Counted from the first letter of the stretch, positions 42,345 to 50,885 are shown. The stretch: 64,000 nt of DNA from JAIBJN01 sp035461525 (GCA_035461525.1 DATHVD010000027.1:1-64000); one strand, 5' to 3'. The notes: generated from the letters alone by a model not told the origin. Translations and numbers: made by a program.

Positions 42345-43320
42345 GCTCCCTCCCGACCCGCTGCGCCTCGATGCCGCGGCCGCGGCCGCGGAGATCGAGG
42401 AGCGCCTGCGCGAGCTCGTGTACCGCGACCTCCGCCGCCGCGGGGCCGTCGTCGGCCTCTCCGGCGGCGTCGACTCGAGCCTGGTCGCCTCACTCTGCGC
42501 GCGCGCCTTCGGGCCGGAGCGCGTCCTCGGCGTGCTCATGCCTGAGGGCGAGTCCGCCCCGGACACGCTCGACCTCTCGCGCCTCTCGGCCGAGAGCGCC
42601 GGCGTCGAGACGGTCGTCGAGGACATCACGCCGCTGCTCGAGTCGGCCGGCTGCTATGAGCGGCGCGACGCGGCCATCCGCACGGTGCTGCCCGAGTACG
42701 GACCCGGCTGGAAGGCCAAGATCGTCCTCCCCAGCCTCCTCGACGGCTCCCGGTACAGCCTGTTCTCCGTCGTGGCCGAATCGCCCGACGGGGAGCGCCG
42801 TGAGGCACGCCTCACGGCGGCCGCCTACCGCGAGGTCGTCGCCGCGACGAGCTTCAAGCAGCGCGTCCGCAAGATGCTCGAGTACTACCACGCGGACCGG
42901 CTCGACTACGCGGTCGTGGGGACGCCGAACCGGCTCGAGTACGACCAGGGCTTCTTCGTCAAGAACGGGGACGGCTCGGCGGACGTGAAGCCGATCGCCC
43001 ACCTCTACAAGACGCAGGTCTACCAGCTCGCCGAGCACGTCGGCGTCCCGGCCGAGATCCGCCAGCGCCCGCCGACGACCGACACGTACGCGCTGCCCCA
43101 GAGCCAGGAGGAGTTCTACTTCTCCGTTCCGTTCGACCAGCTCGACCTCTGCCTCTACGCCCGCAACGAGGGGTTCTCGGCCGACGCGGCAGCGGCCGCT
43201 ACCGGGCTCGACGCCGAGATCGTGGAGCGCGTCTACGCGGACATCGAGCGCAAGCGCAAGGCCGCCGAGTACCTGCATGCGCCCCCGCTCGTCGTCCGCT
43301 CCCTCACGCCGCCGGGCTAG
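42325..43320 (+). CDS. NAD-synthetase-like ATP-pyrophosphatase
   Basis: The 331-residue protein has the PP-loop VVGLSGGVDSSLVASLCARA and the NadE-type segments VVGTPNRLEYDQGFFVKNGDG, DVKPIAHLYKTQVYQLAEHV and TTDTYALPQSQEEFYF. These match NH3-dependent NAD synthetase closely. There is no glutaminase domain. Position in an ACP/ligase/AsnB cassette suggests either the housekeeping NAD synthase or a related amide-forming enzyme acting on the ACP-bound product. About 85% sure of the fold, less of the substrate. Confidence 0.75.
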   Translation: MAHPRTELPPDPLRLDAAAAAAEIEERLRELVYRDLRRRGAVVGLSGGVDSSLVASLCARAFGPERVLGVLMPEGESAPDTLDLSRLSAESAGVETVVEDITPLLESAGCYERRDAAIRTVLPEYGPGWKAKIVLPSLLDGSRYSLFSVVAESPDGERREARLTAAAYREVVAATSFKQRVRKMLEYYHADRLDYAVVGTPNRLEYDQGFFVKNGDGSADVKPIAHLYKTQVYQLAEHVGVPAEIRQRPPTTDTYALPQSQEEFYFSVPFDQLDLCLYARNEGFSADAAAAATGLDAEIVERVYADIERKRKAAEYLHAPPLVVRSLTPPG

Positions 43321-43408
43321 ACGATCGGACGGGCCGCCGGGGGCGACTCCTCCCAGCCGGGGACAGCGGCGGCATGTGCCGATCTCCGCCGATTTCTCCA
43401 CAAAAGCT

Positions 43409-43436
43409 TTGCACACGACCAAAGATCAGTTATGGT
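43409..43436 (+). promoter_or_regulatory. Putative promoter of the LuxR-type gene
   Basis: TTGCAC (-35-like, 43409-43414) and TATGGT (-10-like, 43431-43436) are separated by 16 bases. A small palindrome GGTCtagGACC (43434-43444) overlaps the -10 and could be an operator. Prediction from sequence only. Confidence 0.4.
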
Positions 43437-43457
43437 CTAGGACCTTCGTGTAGTCCG

Positions 43458-43479
43458 ATCGAAAGGCGGCCCTTTCGAT
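43458..43479 (+). promoter_or_regulatory. Start-site hairpin of the LuxR-type gene
   Basis: A perfect 9-bp inverted repeat, ATCGAAAGG / CCTTTCGAT with a CGGC loop, covers the purine-rich ribosome site (GAAAGG, 43461-43466) and the first two bases of the ATG at 43478. Folded, it would hide both from the ribosome. It may act as a translational switch or temperature-sensitive element, or in DNA as an operator. Which one cannot be decided from sequence. Confidence 0.6.
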
Positions 43480-44152
43480 GAGTCCTTCCGAGCATCGCAC
43501 GGCAGTACTGCTGGACCGGCACCCTCTCTGGCTGGAGGCTGTCGAGCAGGTCCTTCACCGCATCGGGGTCGAGGTGGCGGGAAAGGCCACGTCGGCCGAG
43601 CACGCCCTCACGCTGATCGGGGAGCACCGTCCGAGCCTCTTCGTGACGGGGATCGAGATGGGTGAAGGAGACATGGACGGGATCGAGTGCCTCGCACTCG
43701 CCCGCGAGCGCGGGCCCGAGCTGAAGGTGATCGTGCTCTCCGCGCACACGGACGCGCAGTACGTGGACGCGGCGCTCGCCGCGGGCGCGGACGCGTATGT
43801 CGTCAAGACGGCGCACGCGGACGACCTCGCCTCGGCGATCCGCCAGGCGTTCGACCACTCGATCTATCTCGCGCGCGGGAACGACGGCAAGCGCCAGCGC
43901 ACGCAGGAGACGGTCGAGCAGGCCTGGGGCCTGACCCGCCGAGAGCTCGAGATCCTCACGCTCGTCGCCGAGGGGCACTCGAACGCCCAGCTCGCCCGCA
44001 TGCTCTGGGTCACCGAGCAGACGGTGAAGTTCCACCTGTCGAACATCTACCGGAAGCTCAACGTCTCGAACAGGACCGAGGCGAGCCGGTGGGCGCAGGT
44101 GCACGGTCTCCTGCCCCTCCAGTCGGCAGCCCCGCAGAGCACGGCGGCCTAG
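43478..44152 (+). CDS. LuxR/NarL-type regulator with degenerate receiver
   Basis: The 224-residue protein has an N-terminal receiver-like domain and a C-terminal LuxR HTH (GLTRRELEILTLVAEGHSNAQ, then TVKFHLSNIYRKLNVSNRTE). In the receiver the usual xxxDxxMP is SLFVTGIEMGEGD: the phospho-accepting Asp is replaced by Gly. The first acidic pair is DR instead of DD. The later Ser (VIVLSAHTD) and Lys (VVKTAHADD) are kept. It therefore is unlikely to be switched by phosphorylation. Gene stands alone and has a hairpin over its start. Confidence 0.85.
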   Translation: MSPSEHRTAVLLDRHPLWLEAVEQVLHRIGVEVAGKATSAEHALTLIGEHRPSLFVTGIEMGEGDMDGIECLALARERGPELKVIVLSAHTDAQYVDAALAAGADAYVVKTAHADDLASAIRQAFDHSIYLARGNDGKRQRTQETVEQAWGLTRRELEILTLVAEGHSNAQLARMLWVTEQTVKFHLSNIYRKLNVSNRTEASRWAQVHGLLPLQSAAPQSTAA

Positions 44153-44169
44153 CACGCCGAAGATACGGA

Positions 44170-44206
44170 GCGCGGCCACCCCCCGACCAATCGGGGGCGG
44201 CCGCGC
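44170..44206 (+). terminator. Strong hairpin after the LuxR-type gene
   Basis: GCGCGGCC pairs with GGCCGCGC, and an inner CCCCGA pairs with TCGGGG around a CCAA loop. The total stem is over 13 bp. It lies 18 bases after the stop. No T run follows, so termination may be factor-assisted or bidirectional. Confidence 0.7.
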
Positions 44207-44485
44207 GTTGGCCCCGGAAAGGGCTTCGGGAACCATTGCCTGCCCGGACGGGTTCGTCTATCCCTCGGAAGGGGGAAGGGGGCGAGCGAGGACGCGGGTG
44301 GGCGGTCGCCCGCTTGGTCTCCGAGGCGACCGCCCTCCCGACGAGGGATGCGCAGAGGGAAGGCTCCAGACGCATCCCGCCAGACGCAAGCGCCGGCTGC
44401 GGCCAACCGCCGCTCGCCAGGCGAGGGTACTGGAAGCGGGCGGCAGGCACCACTAGCCGTTCGGCGAGGCTCGCGGGGCTAGCTC
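44207..44485. other. Gene-free region between convergent genes (279 b)
   Basis: No convincing coding frame on either strand. It is GC-rich with short purine runs (GGAAGGGGGAAGGGGG near 44270), and I looked for tRNA and riboswitch patterns without a match. Confidence 0.4.
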
Positions 44486-46150
44486 CTAGAAGACCGGGGT
44501 CTCGCGCCAGGTTCCCCAGACCTCGCGGAGCGCCTCGCACATCTCGCCCATCGTCGCGTACGCCTTCGAGGCCTCCACGATCGCCGGCATCAGGTTCCGG
44601 CCGTCCACCGCCGCGTCCTCCTTCAGGCGCGCGAGGCTCGCCTCGACGGCGGCGGCGCCGCGGCGGCCGCGCAGGGCCTTGACACGTTCGACCTGCTTCG
44701 TCTCGAGCGCCTGGTCGATCTTGAGGATCTCGATCGACTGCTCGTCGGGCTCCTGGTAGCGGTTGACGCCGACGATGACGCGGTCGCCCGCCTCCACCTC
44801 GCTCTGGAACCGGAAGGAGGCCTCGGCGATCTCCCGCTGGAAGAAGTTCTCCTTGATCGCGGGGATGACGCCGCCGAGCGCGCCGATGCGGGCGAAGTAG
44901 TCGCGCGCCTCCGCCTCGAGCCTGTGCGTCAGCTCCTCGACGAAGTACGACCCCCCCAGGGGATCGATCGTCGACGCGACGCCCGTCTCGTGCGCGATCA
45001 CCTGCTGCGTGCGCAGGGCGAGCTTGACCGCGTGCTCCGTCGGGAGCGCGAGCGCCTCGTCGAAGGAGTTCGTGTGCAGCGACTGCGTGCCGCCGAGAAC
45101 GGCGGCGAGCGCCTCGAGCGCCGTCCGGACGATGTTCACCTCCGGCTGCTGCGCCGTCAGGGAGACCCCGGCTGTCTGCGTGTGGAAGCGCATCAGCCAC
45201 GAACGCGGGTTCTTCGCCCCGTAGCGCTCGCGCATCTCCCGCGCCCAGATCCGGCGGGCGGCGCGGTACTTGGCGATCTCCTCGAAGAAGTCGATGTGTG
45301 CGTTGAAGAAGAACGAGAGGCGCGGCGCGAAGTCGTCCACGTCGAGCCCCCGCTCGATCGCGGCCTCGACGTAGGCAAAGCCGTCGGCGAGCGTGAAGGC
45401 GAGCTCCTGCGCCGCCGTCGAGCCGGCCTCGCGGATGTGGTAGCCGGAGATCGAGACGGGGTGCCAGAGCGGGACCTCCTGCGCGCAGTACTCGATCATG
45501 TCCACGCAGAGCCGCATCGAGGGCTCGGGCGGGAAGATCCACTCCTTCTGCGCGATGTACTCCTTGAGGATGTCCGTCTGGATCGTCCCGCGGAGCCGGT
45601 CGGGCGGGACGCCCTGCTCCTCGCCGACGCAGACGTAGAAGGCGAGCAGCATCGCCGCCGGCGCGTTGATGGTCATCGAGGTCGAGACGTCGCCGAGCGG
45701 GATGCCCGCGAAGAGCTGCTCCATGTCCTCGAGGGAGTCGACGGCGACGCCCTCTCGGCCGACCTCGCCGAAAGATTTGGGGTGGTCGGAGTCGTAGCCC
45801 ATGAGCGTGGGCATGTCGAACGCCGTCGAGAGCCCCGTCTGCCCGTGCTCGAGCAGGTAGCGGAAGCGGACGTTCGTCTCCTCGGCGGTGCCGAAGCCGG
45901 CGAACTGCCTCATCGTCCAGAGACGGCCGCGGTACATGGACGGATAGACGCCGCGCGTATAGGGGAAGACGCCCGGGTAGCCGAGGTCGCGATCGTGGTC
46001 GACATCGACCGTGTCCGGCGTGTAGAGGGGCTCGACGGGAAGGCCGGACATGGTCGTGAAGAGCACGTCGCGCTCCGGCTTCGTCTCGTACAGCTCCCGG
46101 CGCCACGCCTCGGTGGCGTCGAGCTTCCCCCGATCCTCGGTGGTCGCCAT
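44486..46150 (-). CDS. mcmA1: Methylmalonyl-CoA mutase large subunit
   Basis: The 554-residue protein contains the substrate barrel only. Signatures are YPGVFPYTRGVYPSMYRGRL, MRQFAGFGTAEETN, GLSTAFDMPTLMGYDSDHP, SISGYHIREAGSTAAQELAF, RFHTQTAGVSLTAQQPEVN and HTNSFDEALALPTE. No B12-binding domain follows; the small subunit gene is at 5918-6319. The enzyme isomerises methylmalonyl-CoA to succinyl-CoA, or a relative such as isobutyryl-CoA. The cobalamin adenosyltransferase gene lies just upstream on the same strand. Confidence 0.9.
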   Translation of the reverse strand: MATTEDRGKLDATEAWRRELYETKPERDVLFTTMSGLPVEPLYTPDTVDVDHDRDLGYPGVFPYTRGVYPSMYRGRLWTMRQFAGFGTAEETNVRFRYLLEHGQTGLSTAFDMPTLMGYDSDHPKSFGEVGREGVAVDSLEDMEQLFAGIPLGDVSTSMTINAPAAMLLAFYVCVGEEQGVPPDRLRGTIQTDILKEYIAQKEWIFPPEPSMRLCVDMIEYCAQEVPLWHPVSISGYHIREAGSTAAQELAFTLADGFAYVEAAIERGLDVDDFAPRLSFFFNAHIDFFEEIAKYRAARRIWAREMRERYGAKNPRSWLMRFHTQTAGVSLTAQQPEVNIVRTALEALAAVLGGTQSLHTNSFDEALALPTEHAVKLALRTQQVIAHETGVASTIDPLGGSYFVEELTHRLEAEARDYFARIGALGGVIPAIKENFFQREIAEASFRFQSEVEAGDRVIVGVNRYQEPDEQSIEILKIDQALETKQVERVKALRGRRGAAAVEASLARLKEDAAVDGRNLMPAIVEASKAYATMGEMCEALREVWGTWRETPVF

Positions 46151-46312
46151 GTGGCCGCATTCTACGCGGTGTCGAGCTCGGCCTTCCGCAACCTCGAGCT
46201 CAGGTCGAGAGGTCAGGCATCGACCCCTCGGATCACCGCAGGAGCTCCTCTGGGATGCCCGCGCCGTACGGAGCGCGGGTCGCGTCCTCCGGCGGCGTCC
46301 AGCGGAGGCTGC

Positions 46313-46891
46313 CTAGCCGCCGGGCTTCCAGAGCGGCTCGCCTTCCCCGCTCTCGGCGGCCGCAGCGCGCGCGAGGATGAAGAGGAGGTCGGAGAGTCGG
46401 TTCAGGTAGGCGAGCGCGGCCGGGCTCGCCGACGCGGTCTCGGCAAGGGCGACGGCCCGCCGCTCGGCGCGCCGGCAGACGGAGCGCGCGACGTGGAGCC
46501 GGGCGGCCGCCTCGCCGCCTCCGGGCAGGACGAAGCTCCTCAGCGGCGCGAGCCGCTCGTTGACGAGGTCGCAAAGCTCTTCGAGGCGCTCGACCTGCTC
46601 CGGCCTCACGCGCAGGCGCTCGCGCCGCTCGTCCTCGAGCGGCACGGAGAGGTCGGCGCCGACGTCGAAGAGGTCGTTCTGCACTTGCTCGAGCCACGGC
46701 CGGTACTCGGCGGGAAGGTCGGCGGCGAGCGCCAGGCCGAGGACGGAGTTGAGCTCGTCCACGGTTCCGTACGCCTCGATGCGCAGGTCGGTCTTCGGTA
46801 CGCGGGCCCCGTCCCCGAGGCTCGTCTCGCCGGCGTCGCCGCTCCGCGTGTAGATGCGCGTCAGGCGCACAGGCTCGTCCCGCCGTCTCAC
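46313..46891 (-). CDS. Cob(I)alamin adenosyltransferase (PduO type)
   Basis: The 192-residue protein starts at GTG 46891. ATP-binding segments are YTRSGDAGETSLGDGARVPK near the start and GTVDELNSVLGLALA. ARSVCRRAERRAVAL and YLNRLSDLLFILAR are the corrinoid-site helices. It makes adenosylcobalamin from cob(I)alamin and ATP, the cofactor of the mutase encoded downstream. No cobalamin riboswitch was found in front of either gene. Confidence 0.92.
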   Translation of the reverse strand: MRRRDEPVRLTRIYTRSGDAGETSLGDGARVPKTDLRIEAYGTVDELNSVLGLALAADLPAEYRPWLEQVQNDLFDVGADLSVPLEDERRERLRVRPEQVERLEELCDLVNERLAPLRSFVLPGGGEAAARLHVARSVCRRAERRAVALAETASASPAALAYLNRLSDLLFILARAAAAESGEGEPLWKPGG

Positions 46892-46921
46892 GCGGCGAGT
46901 ATAGGAGAGGGCCCGGGGCCG

Positions 46922-47400
46922 CTACCCGCGCGGCCGCGGGATCTTGACCGGCTCGTCGACGTCGAGGAGCGCGAGATCGACGTGCATCTCGATTCGCTCG
47001 CCGTCCTTCTCGGCGCCGATGTCCAGGGCAGCCGCAGCGGCAGACGGGTGAGCTCGGAGAGGAAGATGGCGACCCGCGTGTCCTCGAGGCTCTCGGTACG
47101 CCGGCGAGCAGGCCGCGGGAACGGAGCCGTCCGAGCTCGGCGGCCAGGGAGCGCTCATGGTCGTGAACGCCGAGCCGCGTTCTTCGAGCGTCCGCCGCCC
47201 CGTAGGACGACGGTGAAGTTGCCGACCGGCGTCTCTCTCCAGAGGCGGGCCGCGAAGCGGAACGACTCGACCTCGGCAAGCGCGCGCGGACTGGGTGAGG
47301 AGCTCCGGCACCCTCTGTCCGTGGGCCCGGCGCAACCGGCGGCCGCGGGCGACCGCCGCGACGAGCGCGATTTGCGGGCGCGAGACGCCGCATGGGGAAG
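46922..47400 (-). pseudogene. Decayed LppX/LprAFG-like lipoprotein gene
   Basis: On the minus strand, protein-like stretches occur in successive frames: VPELLTQSARA, then LAEVESFRFAARLWRETPVG, then LEDTRVAIFLSELTRLPLRL, then DIGAEKDGERIEMHVDLALL and DEPVKIPRPRG to a TAG. Joined, they read like an LppX/LprAFG-type lipoprotein (a serial ELLxxSAxALxxVxSFxF start and a DEPVxI end). At least two or three shifts are needed, and the middle contains a stop. The N-terminal lipobox is lost. It is probably a true relic; family name is tentative. Confidence 0.55.
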
Positions 47401-47451
47401 GATCGGCGCCGCCCGCGCCCGGTCCAGCCCCGATCGAGTGGCTTCGCCCGC

Positions 47452-48524
47452 TCAGCCCGCGGCGAAGCTCTGCGCTATTCGGCGCAGTTCGGGCTCCCGC
47501 TCCCGGAACGCGTGCACCACGTCCGGGTCGAACTGACCGCCGGCCTCGCGCACGATCTCCGTGCCCGCCTGGGCCCAGGCGATCGCGGGGCGGTAGGGAC
47601 GGTCGCTCGTCATCGCGTCGAGCGCGTCCGCGACGGCGAAGACCCGTGCGGCGACCGGGATGTCGGTGCCGGCCCGGCCGTCGGGGTAGCCGGCCCCGTC
47701 CCAGCGCTCGTGGTGCGAGCGCACGATCCCGAGGCCCTCGCCGCGGAGAAAGCCGACCCCCTCGAGCATCTGCTCACCGAGCAGCGTGTGCGTGCGCATC
47801 AGCCGCGCCTCGCCCTCGTTCAGCGGCCCGGCTTCTGGAGGATGCGGTCGGGGATCCCGATCTTGCCCACGTCGTGGAGGAGGAAGCCGTACTCCGCGCC
47901 CGGGTCCTCCGCCAGCTCGGGGCCCACCGCCAGCGCGAGCTCGATCGCGTAGCGCTGCACGCGCTGGGAGTGGGCGCGCGTGCCCGTGTCCTTCGACTCG
48001 AGCGCGCTCGCCAGCGCCGAGACGGTCTCCGCGTACGCATCATGCAGGAGTACCCGCTGCCCGCGCTCGAGCTCGAGCAGACGGCGCAGATCCCGTGCGT
48101 AGAGAAGGAGCTGCTCGTCCCCCGGCTCCACGCCCTCTGTCGGGACGCTTCGGCGCAGGACGCCGCCTCCGGCGAGCCGCTCGACGAGGTCGAGGAGCTC
48201 GAGCGGGCTGAACGGCTTCAGCACGAAGGCATCGGCTCCCGCCTCCTCGACGAGCGCGCGGCCGCCTTCGGCGTCGGCGCCCGAGAGGAGGACGACGGGC
48301 AACCCTGCGAGGCGCAGGTCGCCCTTGATCCGGTGGCAGAGCTCGACGCCGCCGATGCCGGGCATGTGGACGTCGAGCACCACCGCGTCGGGCCTCGCCC
48401 GCTCGATCGCGGCGAGCGCGGCCTCCCCGCTCTCGGCCTCCTCGACCTCCACGTCGACGACGTCGAACGTCGCACGGAAGAGTGCCCTCAGGGCCGGGTC
48501 GTCGTCAACGATGAGAAGGCGCAT
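47452..48524 (-). pseudogene. HD-GYP response regulator split by a one-base loss
   Basis: The first part (ATG 48524) has an intact receiver: LLIVDDDPALRALF, then DAVVLDVHMPGIGG (phospho-Asp) and FVLKPFSPLELL. It continues into the HD-GYP domain as far as GFLLHDVGKIGIPDRILQKP, then meets a stop at 47820. One base added near 47826-47830 (a GGGCC run) would continue GPLNEGEARLMRTHTLLGEQ and SHHERWDGAGYPDG to 47452. HD-GYP enzymes break down c-di-GMP. If the shift is real, the truncated protein keeps the HD but lacks the GYP motif. Confidence 0.75.
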
Positions 48525-48607
48525 GGCGGCGTCGAGCTGTACGGGCTCCTGACTCGGACGGATGCGGCACCACTCCTCTTGTGGCGAGGCGCCGAGACCC
48601 CTCTCTG

Positions 48608-49444
48608 TCAAGAGTAATCGAAAAAGCCGCGACCGCTCTTGCGTCCGAGCCGGCCCGCGGCCACGTGCTCGCGCAGGAGCGGACAGGGCGCGTACCTGGG
48701 GTCACCGAGCCCGTCCTCGAGAACCTCCATGATCGACACGCACGTGTCGAGCCCGATCAGGTCGGCGAGCGCGAGCGGCCCGAGCGGGTGGTTGAAGCCG
48801 AGCCGGGCGATGGTGTCGATCGCCTCCGCCTCGGCGACGCCGTCCGCGAGAGCGTGGACGGCCTCGTTGATGAACGGCATGAGGATCCGGTTCGACACGA
48901 AGCCGGGGAAGTCGTTCGCGCGAGCCGGGGTCTTCCCGAGCTCCTCGGAGAGCGCGACGATCTCGGCGACCGTCTCGTCCGAGGTCCCCGGGGCCCGAAC
49001 GATCTCGACGAGCGCCATCACGGGGACGGGGTTGAAGAAGTGCATGCCGACGACGCGCTCGGGCCGCCCCGTCACCTCCGCGAGCGTGGCGATCGGGATC
49101 GAGGACGTGTTCGACGCGAGCACGGCCCCGGCCGGGAGCGTCTCGTCGGCCCGCCTGAAGATCTCCCGCTTCACGTCGGCGTCCTCGACCACCGCTTCGA
49201 CCATCAGGTCGGCGGAAGCGAGGTCGTCGGCCGGCTCGACGCGCGCGAGCACATCCTCGGGATCGTGCGGCGCCCCCTTCGCGGCGAGGCGCTCGAGGCT
49301 CTTGCGCATGCCCGCGAGCCCCTTCTCGACGGCGCCCGGGGCGGCATCGTGGAGGAGGACGCGCCGGCCGGAGGCGGCCATCACCTGCGCGATCCCGCTG
49401 CCCATCTGCCCCGCGCCGACGACCAGGACCCGCTCGAAGCGCAT
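48608..49444 (-). CDS. 3-hydroxyacyl-CoA (3-hydroxybutyryl-CoA) dehydrogenase
   Basis: The 278-residue protein has the NAD site VLVVGAGQMGSGIAQVMA and acidic loop LLHDAAPGAVEKG. VLASNTSSIPIATLA and GMHFFNPVPVMALVEIV hold the catalytic His and Asn region. NDFPGFVSNRILMPFINEA is the dimer/substrate segment. It oxidises 3-hydroxyacyl-CoA to 3-ketoacyl-CoA, feeding the thiolase encoded 1.4 kb upstream. ATG 49444 fits the family length. Confidence 0.92.
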   Translation of the reverse strand: MRFERVLVVGAGQMGSGIAQVMAASGRRVLLHDAAPGAVEKGLAGMRKSLERLAAKGAPHDPEDVLARVEPADDLASADLMVEAVVEDADVKREIFRRADETLPAGAVLASNTSSIPIATLAEVTGRPERVVGMHFFNPVPVMALVEIVRAPGTSDETVAEIVALSEELGKTPARANDFPGFVSNRILMPFINEAVHALADGVAEAEAIDTIARLGFNHPLGPLALADLIGLDTCVSIMEVLEDGLGDPRYAPCPLLREHVAAGRLGRKSGRGFFDYS

Positions 49445-49455
49445 GGGGCGGTAGC

Positions 49456-50313
49456 TTACGCGGCCCGCCGCCCGTCCCGCCCGATCCTGCCGCCGTCCCG
49501 GCGGAGCTGGTCGACCTGCACCCCGGTGAGAAAGATGATCGAGGAGTAGTAGAGGTAGCCGGTGAGCAGGAAGAGCGCGGACGCGATCCCGAACGAGCTC
49601 TCGAAGTCGACGACGTAGCGCACGTAGACGCCGTAGGCGAGGGTCGCGGCCAGCCAGCCGCCGATGACGAGGAGCGACCCGATGCTGACGAGCCCGATCT
49701 CGCCGCCCCGCACGGGCCCGAAGCGGATCATCATCGCGATCACGAGCCAGAGGAGGACGAGGGCGAGGCCCCAGGTCACGACCGAGACCAGGATCGTCGG
49801 CACGGGGCCGGGGATGACGCGCCCACCGAGCGTAGCGGCGAAGAGCGCCCCGAGCACGCAGGCGGCGACGCCCGCGGCGAGGGCGAACGAGAGCGCGAAG
49901 CGGCGGACGAACGGGCGCTCCTCCTCGACCCCGTAGATGCGGTTGAGCGCGCCCATCGCGGCCCGCACCGAGCCGGAGACCTGCCAGAGCGTGAGGGCGA
50001 CCGCCACGACGATCCAGAAGAGCGCGTACTCGGCCATCATCCGCTCGACGGCGCGGTTGACGCCCACCGCGGTCGTGATCGTGAAGCGCTCGCGGACGAA
50101 CGGCGCCACGTCGTCGCGCCAGATCTCCTCGACGGAGAACGCGCCCATGAGGACGAGCGCGAGGAACGTCAGCGGGATGAGGGCGACGAGGAGCTGGAAC
50201 GCGATCGCGCTCGCGGCGGTGAGGAGGCTGTTCGCGGTGAAGCACGCCGCCAGCTCGCGCACGTGACGGCGCGCGGCGGGAACGGCCTCCGCGGTCGAGG
50301 GCAGAGTGACCAC
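49456..50313 (-). CDS. YihY/BrkB-family membrane protein
   Basis: The 285-residue protein has six predicted membrane helices, with SLLTAASAIAFQLLVALIPLTFLALVL first and a conserved WQVSGSVRAAMGALNRIYG loop. A final YLYYSSIIFLTGVQVDQLRR is characteristic of the YihY/virulence-factor-BrkB family. Function in bacteria is unsettled despite old naming as ribonuclease BN. GTG 50313 is the start. Confidence 0.85.
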   Translation of the reverse strand: MVTLPSTAEAVPAARRHVRELAACFTANSLLTAASAIAFQLLVALIPLTFLALVLMGAFSVEEIWRDDVAPFVRERFTITTAVGVNRAVERMMAEYALFWIVVAVALTLWQVSGSVRAAMGALNRIYGVEEERPFVRRFALSFALAAGVAACVLGALFAATLGGRVIPGPVPTILVSVVTWGLALVLLWLVIAMMIRFGPVRGGEIGLVSIGSLLVIGGWLAATLAYGVYVRYVVDFESSFGIASALFLLTGYLYYSSIIFLTGVQVDQLRRDGGRIGRDGRRAA

Positions 50314-50323
50314 GCGGGGAGTC

Positions 50324-50839
50324 CTACCCGTCGGGGCAGGCTCGAACCGTGCTATCGATCGGCACGATCACCGCGGGCTCCGCGCGGTCGACGAGCAGGC
50401 CGAGCGCGACGCTCGTGTCGCCGCTGAGACCCTCCCCCTCGAACTCGTAGAAGACCTCGAGCGCGTACGCGCCGGGCTCGAGGTCGACGGTCCAGGGCGC
50501 GGGGCTCTCGAGCGGCACGGAGGCCGCCTCCTGCCCGCAGCCGAGGACGCGCACGACGAGGACGCCGGTTCCGTCGAGCTCGCCTTCGAGCGCGATCTCC
50601 ACCGTCTCGCCCGGGCGGACGACGCTCAGCTCCTCGGGCTCGACCGGAGCCGCGGCGTCGATGCAGTAGCCGCTGGCGGGGCCGCCGACGCAGGCCGACC
50701 CCTGCACGCCCTCCTGCCGGCCCGCCTCCGAGACGAGCACGACGGCGGGCACCTCCGCCTCCTGGTCGACCTCGGGCGGGCCTGCGGGCAGAAAGGCGCC
50801 GGCGAGGAACGCGGCAAGGAGGAGCAGGAGCGCAACCAT
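50324..50839 (-). CDS. Hypothetical secreted or anchored protein
   Basis: The 171-residue protein has an N-terminal hydrophobic helix (LLLLLAAFLAGAFL), followed by a Pro/Glu-rich linker and a beta-rich domain with four Cys (ACVGG, GYCID, LGCGQ, RACPDG), probably forming disulfides outside the cell. The domain pattern VRPGETVEIALEGELDGTG and LEPGAYALEVFYEFEG suggests a beta sandwich. No function recognised. Confidence 0.6.
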   Translation of the reverse strand: MVALLLLLAAFLAGAFLPAGPPEVDQEAEVPAVVLVSEAGRQEGVQGSACVGGPASGYCIDAAAPVEPEELSVVRPGETVEIALEGELDGTGVLVVRVLGCGQEAASVPLESPAPWTVDLEPGAYALEVFYEFEGEGLSGDTSVALGLLVDRAEPAVIVPIDSTVRACPDG

Positions 50840-50885
50840 TCCGTCCTCTAGACCGTCGCCCGGGCCGGAATGTTCCCGGGGCCGG

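Noticed and set aside
44220..44440. Possible tRNA or riboswitch in the gap before mcmA1
   Set aside because: A GGGTTCG-like string is present but no acceptor or anticodon arms pair; no c-di-GMP or cobalamin aptamer core was found.
46151..46312. Cobalamin riboswitch upstream of the mutase
   Set aside because: No B12-box-like sequence was seen in front of mcmA1 or the adenosyltransferase.
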